Under the pieces are notes generated by a model. That model was not told the DNA's origin and searched no databases. It worked only from the letters and a program-made list of their open reading frames with translations. DNA of 36,478 bases from an uncultured Myxococcales bacterium. GTDB lineage: Bacteria; Myxococcota_A; Polyangia; Polyangiales; Houyiibacteriaceae. The stretch is taken from NCBI GenBank assembly GCA_937893795.1, contig CALCTH010000071.1:1-36478 (forward strand), given 5' to 3'. A program made the translations under genes and the position numbers. This document shows positions 8,901 through 15,133 of this stretch, piece by piece; position 1 is the stretch's first letter, and the number at the start of each line of letters is the position of its first letter.

Positions 8901-9488
8901 CCGGCGAAGCCCACCTGCGCCCGGCTCGGCGTCGGCGACGTCGCGCCGCGCGACCTCGAGCATGAGCGGCGCGAGCGCGATGCGCCCTCCGGGCAGCCTC
9001 TCCGCCCAGCTCTCCGCGTCGTAGCGGCGCGCGTCCAGCAAGCGCGCGACCTCCCGTGTGAGCGTGGCCTCCACCGGCTCGTCGGCGCCGAGATACATCG
9101 TCTGCGCGAGCGAGGGCACGAGCGCCCAGCGCGGCCCGAGCTCCGCACCGCGCTCGATGGGGAGAAGCACCACGGGCACACCAAGCCGGAGGGAATGCGG
9201 TCGCTCGTCGTGGCCCTTCGGCGGGTCGCCGAGCGTTGGCAGGGGCACGTAAACCTGCAGGAGCGTCGCGTCGGCCGGGAGGGCGTGGCGACTCACCTCC
9301 GTCGCCGGTGCGCGCGCGAGGGCCTCGCTCAGATAAAGGTGGAGGTCGTCGAGGGCGCTCTCGGGGTCCGTGGCGTGCGCGGCGATCGACGGGTCCATGA
9401 CCGGGTAGGCAAGGACGTCACCGGAAGGGAACTGCTCCACCACGGCGAGCGTGCGGAGTGCCAGGGGCGAGGCGGAGGACGAAGCCAT
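5958..9488 (-). CDS. First gene of the operon: double-AAA+ ATPase with C-terminal coiled coil and RF1-like PCRF domain (1176 aa)
   Basis: The ATG at 9488 is the first credible start; upstream in-frame sequence is a shadow of the divergent dipeptidase gene. The N-terminal region (1-230) is beta-rich and unfamiliar. D1 has Walker A APSGAGKS (256-263) and AGMSYLGQWQAR (303-314), but LYLSDL (329-334) replaces Walker B, and no arginine is seen near FFASF where the D1 arginine finger should lie. D2 is intact for ATP use: GPTGVGKTE (542-550), VLFDEVEKAH (606-615), TSN (649-651), GRLD and GARALRR (749-755). The GYVG pore loop is replaced by LVSGDGRDDG (583-592). SLGF (661-664) occupies the ClpC-type ClpP-docking position. 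A helical segment (820-915) precedes an RF1-like PCRF domain (940-1070), including GWEATFHLRGD and GGLHRV followed by AHHEVAPV. The GGQ domain is absent. Confidence 0.9.
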   Translation of the reverse strand: MASSSASPLALRTLAVVEQFPSGDVLAYPVMDPSIAAHATDPESALDDLHLYLSEALARAPATEVSRHALPADATLLQVYVPLPTLGDPPKGHDERPHSLRLGVPVVLLPIERGAELGPRWALVPSLAQTMYLGADEPVEATLTREVARLLDARRYDAESWAERLPGGRIALAPLMLEVARRDVADAEPGAGGLRRRLERATKMRFALEVLSDVALPLHASASIADAAPTVGRDDELRVLAELLEGEPRRSVLLVAPSGAGKSALFEQWVRDHASGASFRRGALLPRDGKRLAYQTSGAQLVAGMSYLGQWQARLARVVDAAEELDAVLYLSDLRDLFDARTGESHVDLAGALKPALEEGRVRVVAELTPEAHDRLAARHEGFFASFHVLGMEAQDRTAGGAVLAARAAHAEEHAPERPRVTEEGQTTLLHLAERYLHDRAFPGKAARLFEELRDAADRPGHRVEGDLGGAAVVQLFSLQTGIPEVLLRDDRAFDADRVAATLRRRVVGQDAAVRAVAETLAVVKAALQPADKPLATFLFTGPTGVGKTELCRALAGYLYGAEERLLRFDMSELAGPAAVQRLVSGDGRDDGLLTRRVRQQPFAVVLFDEVEKAHPSFFDLLLQIAGEGRLTDGAGRVASFKNTLVILTSNLGARHEGRLSLGFQRGPEDLQAAAMEAVRAAFRPELVGRLDRIIAFRPLAAADAARITGLLVAQLAERRGLSERGATLLVSPEALEALAAEGTSPAYGARALRRHVDASLATPLAAGLSAETGSFAIEVVPSAGAASLAQAPGSFRRSTGPLTLQFTPRSADDASALKGLGGVFALRREVQQRMRLPAVEALAEAEAHALARTAQLFAPRKTKRGRPLPPPKADGAEVALLEQTRSTAEKRLGPLREAEREVHALEELLLDAMQAREPPPFGDDEPPRLRRHFRRDLLTLLLEDDPKHAVLVLATELDDGRSLDPWLTSLLEALGPRGWEATFHLRGDRAPPSAPLPSTWPSKPAFGPPRAAAFLRERLEAERRDRMALLLRLEGPHVGTFLACQGGLHRVLGRPPLPEGAHHEVAPVAYRATLDPARDFGPPALAPPAMVSRPKLRRRTAARLTDVRANPERQPNAPLVPWGKAFAPEVLDELTLAALIPLDEAGTRDELTPSPLDAPTAEEAAKARAESGGAA

Positions 9489-9571
9489 GCGCGACGAGGA
9501 AGGGACGACGAGGGGCGTCGCCGGCGCGGCCCGGCTTCTCTCCCCCGGCGAACGATGCCACGTTTCGCGCC
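9489..9571. promoter_or_regulatory. Divergent intergenic region between the ATPase operon and the dipeptidase
   Basis: These 83 bp must hold the promoters of the three-ATPase operon (leftward) and the M19 dipeptidase (rightward), unless transcription enters from outside. I see no convincing -35/-10 pair, Shine-Dalgarno sequence or perfect operator palindrome on either strand. Its promoter role is inferred only from gene orientation. Confidence 0.4.
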
Positions 9572-10900
9572 GTGCAGCTTCGACGGATCGGATGGGGAGC
9601 CCTGGCCCTGGCCTTGGCCGCGTGCGGCGGGGACGCGACGGACGAGCGCGCCCCGGCCCCGGCGCCGCCGGACCCCGAGCCCGCGCCCGAGGCTGCATCG
9701 CCGGAGGTCGCACCGCCGGAGGTCGCACCGCCCGAAGAGCCGTGGATCGCCATCGATACGCACGTGGACACGCCCGGGCGCATGGTCGACGGGCCCGACG
9801 ACATCGGAGAGCGGCAGGAAGGCGGGCACCTGGATCTCCCGCGCATGCGCGAGGGCGGGCTCACGGGCGCCTTCTTCAGCATCTACGTCAGCCCGCGGCG
9901 CTTCCGGCACCGCGCGGCGTGGGACCGAACGCTGGCGCTCATCGCGTCCGTGCGGCGCCTGGCCGAAGCGCATCCGGAGGCGGCGATGCTCGCGACGAGC
10001 GCCGACGACGTGCGGCGCGCGGCACGCGAGGGCAAGGCGGCGCTCTTGATGGGCGTGGAGGGCGCCCACGGCCTGGGCGACGCGCTCGGGCGCTTCGCGG
10101 GGAACCGGTCCATCACGCCGCCGGACGAGGAAGAGGTGCTCGCGCGCGTGCGGCAGCTTCACGCCCTCGGCGTGCGGTACATGACCATCACCTGGTCCAT
10201 CGACAATCCCCTCGCGCACAGCTCGAGCGGCGTCGCGCCGGAGAAGGGCCTCACGGCGCTCGGGCGTCGCGTCGTGCGGTTGATGAACAAGCTCGGGATC
10301 ATCGTCGACGTCAGCCACGTCAGCGATCAGACCTTCTGGGACATCATGGAGGTCAGCACGCGGCCCGTGCTCGCGAGCCACTCGTCGGCGCGCGCGCTCG
10401 CGGACCACCCCCGGAACATGCGCGACGCGATGATCCGTGCGGTGGCCGAGGCCGGCGGCGCCGTCTGCGTGAACTACTACACGCAGTTCATCGACCAGGG
10501 TTATGCGCGGCGGCGAAAGCGCCTCGACTACCGCGAGCGTGAGGCCTTCGCGGCCCTCGATGCACGCTTCGAAGATGCGTCGTGGGTCGATCGCGGGACG
10601 GCTCGCTACGCCCTCGCCCAGGAGCTGTCGCCGGATCTCGCGCCGCCGGGGCTCCCGGAGCTGGTGGCGCATTTCGCTCACATCACCGAGGTCGGTGGCC
10701 CCGGTGCGGCGTGTCTCGGATCGGACTTCGACGGCGTGCCCGAGCTGCCCCTCGGCCTGGACGACGTGAGCCAGCTCGGCAACCTCCGGGAGGCGCTCCT
10801 CGACGCGGGCCTGCCGGCGCGGGCCATCTTCGGAGAGAACGTGCTCCGGGTGCTCGAGGCGCAGGAGAGGGTGGTGGAGACGGAGGAGCCACCGGGCTGA
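9572..10900 (+). CDS. Membrane dipeptidase (peptidase M19 family) lipoprotein
   Basis: The GTG start at 9572 gives a short positively charged N-terminus, a hydrophobic stretch and the lipobox LAAC followed by GGD, so the mature protein should be lipid-anchored. A proline/alanine/glutamate-rich linker with a tandem repeat follows, and then an M19 dipeptidase domain. Metal-ligand motifs are visible in order: DTHVD (His/Asp pair), VEGAH (Glu), the SHVSD histidine and the SHSSAR histidine, with GSDFDG near the C-terminus. The family hydrolyses dipeptides with a binuclear zinc centre and can act on beta-lactams or L,D-dipeptides. At 442 residues it has normal family length. The longer open frame upstream of GTG 9572 lacks a signal peptide and overlaps the divergent gene. 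It appears to be monocistronic. Confidence 0.9.
   Translation: MQLRRIGWGALALALAACGGDATDERAPAPAPPDPEPAPEAASPEVAPPEVAPPEEPWIAIDTHVDTPGRMVDGPDDIGERQEGGHLDLPRMREGGLTGAFFSIYVSPRRFRHRAAWDRTLALIASVRRLAEAHPEAAMLATSADDVRRAAREGKAALLMGVEGAHGLGDALGRFAGNRSITPPDEEEVLARVRQLHALGVRYMTITWSIDNPLAHSSSGVAPEKGLTALGRRVVRLMNKLGIIVDVSHVSDQTFWDIMEVSTRPVLASHSSARALADHPRNMRDAMIRAVAEAGGAVCVNYYTQFIDQGYARRRKRLDYREREAFAALDARFEDASWVDRGTARYALAQELSPDLAPPGLPELVAHFAHITEVGGPGAACLGSDFDGVPELPLGLDDVSQLGNLREALLDAGLPARAIFGENVLRVLEAQERVVETEEPPG
9703..9732 (+). repeat. Two exact 15-bp tandem repeats in the dipeptidase linker
   Basis: The 15-base unit GGAGGTCGCACCGCC occurs twice without change at 9703-9717 and 9718-9732. It encodes a repeated PEVAP segment in the flexible linker between the lipidated cysteine and the catalytic domain. 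The unit is a whole number of codons, so copy-number change would lengthen the linker without a frameshift. Confidence 0.85.
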
Positions 10901-10920
10901 GGCGCCGGGCGCCGCGAGCC

Positions 10921-11160
10921 TCAGTGAAGGCCCGCGCCCAGGAACATGATCCCGTAGCAGCCGCCGATGCCGAGTGCACCGATGAGGCAGGTGCCCCCGA
11001 GGACCAGCTTCCAAACCTGCCCGCCGCCGCCCTGCGGCCCTGCGGCGGGATCGCGCCCGCGGTAGGACGCGATGAGCCACACGCCGAGGCCCAGGGCGAC
11101 GAGCCCGAAGAGCGCGGGCCCGAAGACGAGCAGCCCGAGAACCAGCCCTTCGCCATCCAT
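10921..11160 (-). CDS. Small two-helix membrane protein, unknown function (79 aa)
   Basis: ATG at 11160 starts a 79-residue protein with two clear hydrophobic segments: roughly residues 6-30 (LVLGLLVFGPALFGLVALGL...) and 50-75. A short loop with SYRGRDPAAGP and a glycine run joins them. Much longer in-frame open sequence upstream is antisense to the radical SAM gene and was rejected. The gene is divergent from that gene, with 51 bp between the starts, and converges on the dipeptidase gene with 20 bp between the ends. No family is recognised. The membrane topology is the only supported statement. Confidence 0.65.
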   Translation of the reverse strand: MDGEGLVLGLLVFGPALFGLVALGLGVWLIASYRGRDPAAGPQGGGGQVWKLVLGGTCLIGALGIGGCYGIMFLGAGLH

Positions 11161-11211
11161 GGGGCGCAGCGTACACGACGCCGGGGCGAGCGCCGCGGTG
11201 TAGGGTGCTGC

Positions 11212-12687
11212 ATGGCTCGGGTGCGCCCCTACGTCTTCTACGGCGCGACGCGCGCGCTCTGCGGCACGTGCCTCCGCGTCGTGGATGCCAAGGAGGTCAT
11301 CGAGGACGGCGAGGTCTGGCTCTGGAAGCGATGCCCGGAGCACGGCACGGAGCGCGTGCTCTTGGCCGACGACGCGGCGTATTGGCGCCGCGCCCGGGAG
11401 GTCTACCTGAAGCCCGCCGAACAGGTCGCGCGCCACGCGACGCCCGTGAAGTACGGGTGCCCCTACGACTGCGGGATTTGCCCCGACCACGAACAGCACG
11501 GCTGCGTGTCGATCCTCGAGGTCACGGACCACTGCAACCTCCGCTGTCCGACCTGCTACGCGGCAAGCGGTCCGGAACGAAAGACGCACCGGCCGCTCGC
11601 GCAGCTCGAGCGCATGCTCGACGCCATCGTCCGCCAGGAAAGTGAGCCCGACGTGCTCCAGGTGTCGGGCGGCGAGCCGACGACGCATCCGGACTTCTTC
11701 GCCATCCTCGACGCCTGCCGTCGCCGGCCCGTACGGCACCTGATGGTGAACACCAACGGGCTCCGCATCGCGCGGGACCCCGCCTTCGCGGAGCGCCTGG
11801 CCACGTACATGCCGGGCTTCGAGGTCTACCTGCAGCTCGACTCGCTTCGGGAGGGGCCGCTTCGCACGCTTCGGGGCGCGGACCTTCGGCGGGTCAAGGA
11901 GCAGGCCCTCGAGCGCCTCGAGTCCCTCGGCATCTCCACCACGCTCGTGGTCACGCTGAAGCGAGGCGTGAATGACGACGAGCTGGGCGAGCTGGTGCGC
12001 TTCGCGCTCGGGTGGCGCTGCGTGCGCGGCGTGACCTTCCAGCCCGTGCAGGACGCGGGACGCAACGAGGGCCCATCGGCGCCGCGGCGCCTCACGCTCA
12101 CGGAGGTGAGGCGCCGGCTCCTCGAGCAATGCGAGCTCTTCACGCCCGCCGACGTGGTCCCGGTCCCCTGCCACCCGGACAGCCTCGCGATGGCGTATGC
12201 GCTCAAGGGCGAGGGCGCCCACGAGAGCGCGGTGGCGCCGCTGACCCGCTACGTGCCGCCCGAGGTCCTGCTCGCGGGGCCGCGGAGCACGCTGAGCGTC
12301 GAGAAGGACCCCGCGCTCCAGAAGGCCGTCGGCGAGGCACTGGCACGCGCCTTCACGGGCTCCTTCAGCACGGCGCACGGGCCGGAGAGCGCGGCGTGTT
12401 CGCTGAAGGAGCTGCTTTGCTGCCTCCCCCGCATCGAGGCGCTGCCGGAGCTGAGCTACGAGCGCGTCTTTCGCGTGGTGATCAACGCCTTCCTCGACCG
12501 GCACTCCATGGATCTGCGGAGCGTGAGGAAGACCTGCGTGCACATCGCCCATCCGGATGGACGGCGGGTGATCCCCTTCGACACGTACAACGTGCTCTAC
12601 CGCGACGGTCTCGAGGAGACGCGACTGGCGCCCTTGCGTCGCGGGGAGGGTGCTCCGAGTCGGCTCGTGACGATCGGGCGCCGGTGA
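11212..12687 (+). CDS. Radical SAM protein with extra cysteine clusters, MJ0619/tetraether lipid synthase-like (COG1964-type)
   Basis: The 491-residue protein carries the radical SAM CxxxCxxC motif as CNLRCPTC (C108, C112, C115), with GGEP about 40 residues later for SAM binding. Before it lie CGTC (17-20), C41 and CPYDCGIC (C83, C87, C90) plus C98. Further cysteines (CSLKELLCC and KTCVH) lie near the C-terminus. This arrangement, with CPYDCGICPDH directly before a VTDHCNLRCP segment, is characteristic of the group containing MJ0619 (pterin methylation) and archaeal Tes (tetraether lipid synthase). That group holds several iron-sulfur clusters. The ATG at 11212 directly precedes the conserved N-terminal part. 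It is followed 19 bp later by an Lgt-like membrane protein gene. The exact substrate cannot be read from the sequence; pterin methylation and lipid-chain coupling are both open. Confidence 0.85.
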   Translation: MARVRPYVFYGATRALCGTCLRVVDAKEVIEDGEVWLWKRCPEHGTERVLLADDAAYWRRAREVYLKPAEQVARHATPVKYGCPYDCGICPDHEQHGCVSILEVTDHCNLRCPTCYAASGPERKTHRPLAQLERMLDAIVRQESEPDVLQVSGGEPTTHPDFFAILDACRRRPVRHLMVNTNGLRIARDPAFAERLATYMPGFEVYLQLDSLREGPLRTLRGADLRRVKEQALERLESLGISTTLVVTLKRGVNDDELGELVRFALGWRCVRGVTFQPVQDAGRNEGPSAPRRLTLTEVRRRLLEQCELFTPADVVPVPCHPDSLAMAYALKGEGAHESAVAPLTRYVPPEVLLAGPRSTLSVEKDPALQKAVGEALARAFTGSFSTAHGPESAACSLKELLCCLPRIEALPELSYERVFRVVINAFLDRHSMDLRSVRKTCVHIAHPDGRRVIPFDTYNVLYRDGLEETRLAPLRRGEGAPSRLVTIGRR

Positions 12688-12706
12688 GGGCCGGGCCCCG
12701 GGCGCG

Positions 12707-13417
12707 ATGAACGCCGGCGAGCTCGCCTATCTGACCTGCGTCGCGGTCGGGGTCGTGGCGGGCGTAGGGGGCGCGCGGGTGCTACGCGGCGAGGCCGCTA
12801 CCCAGGCCCCATCGCTGGCCGGGAGGGTCCGCGTCGCGGCGCTCGTCGGCGGTGTGCTCGGGGCGGACGTCTTCGAGCTTCCGGCGGATCTCCTCGGCTG
12901 GTCGGCGCCGAGCGCGCGGGGTCTGATCCCCCTCGGCGGACGCACCGTGCTCGGCGGACTGCTCGGAGGCTGGGCCGCCGTCGAGCTCGCGAAGGCCCGG
13001 GGCGGCTATCGCGGGGCGACCGGCGACCGCTTCGCCTTTCCCCTCGCACTGGCCATGGTCTTCGGGCGCCTCGGCTGCACGCTCCGGGGCTGCTGCGAGG
13101 GCGCTCTGGTGTCCGCCGACTCGTTTTTCGGTCGCTTAGGCCATGCGCTCCATGGGGTGCCGCGGCTGCCGGCGGCGGCCTTCGAGGCCTGGTTCCATGC
13201 CCTCGCCGCCGTCGTGCTCCTGGCGCTCCGCGCCCGGGGGCTCGCCCGCGGCGCCCAGCTGGCGCTCTACCTCGCGGCCTACGCCCTCGTGCGCTTCGGC
13301 CTGGAGACGGTGCGCGCGCACCCCCCGGTGCTCTTCGGGCTCACCTACTACCAGGGCCTGGCGATCGCGCTCTTCGTCCTCGCGGGCGGAACGGCATGGC
13401 GCCGGCTGCGTCGTTGA
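12707..13417 (+). CDS. Lgt-like polytopic membrane protein (prolipoprotein diacylglyceryl transferase superfamily)
   Basis: The 236-residue protein has about seven hydrophobic segments. It also carries motifs of Lgt relatives: RTVLGGLLGGW, GRLGCTLRGCCEG, an LPAAAFEAWFHA segment equivalent to the Lgt P..lYE region, and ALVRFGLETVR near the C-terminus. True Lgt moves diacylglyceryl from phosphatidylglycerol to lipoprotein cysteines. The GCxxxGCCEG version is a divergent subgroup and the protein is shorter than typical Lgt, so a paralogue with another acceptor is plausible. It lies 19 bp downstream of the Tes-like radical SAM gene, probably in the same transcript. This suggests shared work on membrane lipids, which is inference. 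Confidence 0.75.
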   Translation: MNAGELAYLTCVAVGVVAGVGGARVLRGEAATQAPSLAGRVRVAALVGGVLGADVFELPADLLGWSAPSARGLIPLGGRTVLGGLLGGWAAVELAKARGGYRGATGDRFAFPLALAMVFGRLGCTLRGCCEGALVSADSFFGRLGHALHGVPRLPAAAFEAWFHALAAVVLLALRARGLARGAQLALYLAAYALVRFGLETVRAHPPVLFGLTYYQGLAIALFVLAGGTAWRRLRR

Positions 13418-13518
13418 GCGGCACGCATCCCCTCGCCGCACGCACGCTCCGCCGCCCGGCTGCTTCCTCGCACGCGCGGGCTCGCGCGCGAGGCGGGCCT
13501 GCGCTACGCCCGGCGGCC

Positions 13519-15075
13519 ATGACGACTCCGGTACGCCGCGCGCTCCTCTCGGTCTCGGACAAGGCCGGCATCGTCGATTTCGCGAAGGGCCTCGCGGACC
13601 AGGGAGTCGAGATCCTCTCCACCGGCGGGACGGCGCGGGCGCTCCGCGCAAGCGGCGTCCCGGTCGTCGACGTGGCGGCCTACACGGAGTCGCCGGAGGT
13701 CATGGACGGCCGCGTCAAGACGCTGCACCCCCGCGTCCACGGCGGCATCCTGGCCCGAGACCAGGCCGCGGACTGGGCCGACCTCGAGCGCATCGGCGGC
13801 AAGCCCATCGATCTCGTGTGCGTGAACCTCTACCCCTTCGAGGCCACCGTCGCCGGCGGCGCCGACCACCCGACGATCATCGAGAACATCGACATCGGCG
13901 GACCCTCGATGGTGCGGAGCGCGGCGAAGAACCATGCGCGTGTGCTCGTCGTGACCGATCCCGGGGACTACGGCGACGTGCTCGCAGCCATCGCCGCAGG
14001 CGCTGATGAGGGCCTTCGCGCGCGGCTGGCCGCCAAGGCCTTCGGCCACACCGCGGCCTACGACGGCGCCATCGCCGGCTACCTCACGGCCCTCGATGGA
14101 GAAGGCGGGCGCCACACCTTCCCCGGCACGCTCACCACGGTGCTCGAGAAGGCCTACGACACCCGCTACGGCGAGAACCCCCCCCAGAAGGGCGCCTTCT
14201 ATCTGGAGCGCGGCGCACCCGAGGGATCGCTCGCGCGCACCGAGAGCCTCGGCGCCGGCGGCAAGGAGCTCAGCTTCAACAACCTCGTCGACGTGGACGC
14301 GGCGCTCGAGGCGGCGCGCGAGCTCGACGGGCCCGGCGCCGTGGTCGTGAAGCACACGAACCCCTGCGGCGTCGCCACGGCGGGCAGCCTCGTCGAGGCG
14401 TACCGGCGGGCGCGCGCCGCCGATGCGACGAGCGCCTTCGGCGGCATCGTGGCGCTCAACCAGGAGGTCGACCTGGCCACCGCCGAGGTCATCGCCGAGA
14501 CCTTCATCGAGTGCGTGGTCGCTCCCGGCTTCGCGGGGGACGCCCTCGAGCGGCTCCGGAAGAAGAAGTCGCTCCGGCTCCTGGCGACCGGCGGCTGGCT
14601 CGCAGCGGACGCGCCGATGCTGCAGATGAAGCGCATCAGCGGCGGCTTTGCCGTGCAGGAGCGCGACGCGACGGCGGCTGGCGAGGTCGCGGGCGGCCGC
14701 GTGGCCACGAAGCGCGCGCCGACCGCGGACGAGCGCGCGGCCCTCGATCTGAGCTGGCGCGTCTGCAAGCACGTGAAGTCGAACGCCATCGTCTTCGCCA
14801 AGCCCGGACGCACGGTGGGCATCGGTGCCGGGCAGATGAGCCGCGTGCTTGCCGTCGAGATCGCCGCCCAGAAGGCGGGCGACGACGCCAAGGGCGCGGT
14901 GATGGCGTCGGACGCGTTCTTCCCCTTCGCCGACGGCGTCGAAGCCGCCGCGCGGGCCGGAGTGACGGCGGTGGTGCAGCCCGGCGGGAGCAAGCGCGAT
15001 GAAGAGGTCATCGCGGCCTGCGACGCGGCGGACATGGCCATGGTCTTCACGGGCTTCCGCCACTTCAAACACTGA
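13519..15075 (+). CDS. purH: Bifunctional AICAR transformylase / IMP cyclohydrolase (PurH)
   Basis: PurH catalyses the last two steps of IMP synthesis: formylation of AICAR with 10-formyl-THF and ring closure. The ATG at 13519 gives MTTPVRRALLSVSDKAGI, the standard PurH start; the longer frame has an arginine/alanine-rich shadow leader. The N-terminal MGS-like cyclohydrolase domain contains LSVSDKAG, STGGTA and TLHPRVHGG. The transformylase domain contains the catalytic KHTNPCG motif and the usual SNAIVF region. At 518 residues it has normal length. One oddity is that the highly conserved RYGENPHQ reads RYGENPPQ here, inside a run of eight C residues. purD follows after 58 bp in the same direction. 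Confidence 0.97.
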   Translation: MTTPVRRALLSVSDKAGIVDFAKGLADQGVEILSTGGTARALRASGVPVVDVAAYTESPEVMDGRVKTLHPRVHGGILARDQAADWADLERIGGKPIDLVCVNLYPFEATVAGGADHPTIIENIDIGGPSMVRSAAKNHARVLVVTDPGDYGDVLAAIAAGADEGLRARLAAKAFGHTAAYDGAIAGYLTALDGEGGRHTFPGTLTTVLEKAYDTRYGENPPQKGAFYLERGAPEGSLARTESLGAGGKELSFNNLVDVDAALEAARELDGPGAVVVKHTNPCGVATAGSLVEAYRRARAADATSAFGGIVALNQEVDLATAEVIAETFIECVVAPGFAGDALERLRKKKSLRLLATGGWLAADAPMLQMKRISGGFAVQERDATAAGEVAGGRVATKRAPTADERAALDLSWRVCKHVKSNAIVFAKPGRTVGIGAGQMSRVLAVEIAAQKAGDDAKGAVMASDAFFPFADGVEAAARAGVTAVVQPGGSKRDEEVIAACDAADMAMVFTGFRHFKH

Positions 15076-15133
15076 GGGTGCGAGGGCTGCCGGCTCGTCG
15101 CCTTGGCGTCCGAGGCCTGATAAGCACGCGCTC

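Noticed and set aside
134-9488. Type VI secretion ClpV or a disaggregase ClpB/DnaK locus
   Set aside because: No tss genes, no DnaK/GrpE partner, no Clp_N domain and no ClpB-type middle coiled coil within D1 are visible, and the D2 pore loops are missing.
13481-13492. Palindrome CTCGCGCGCGAG upstream of purH as a regulatory site or riboswitch
   Set aside because: It is pure alternating GC with no AT content and no PurR- or riboswitch-like features; chance expectation is high.
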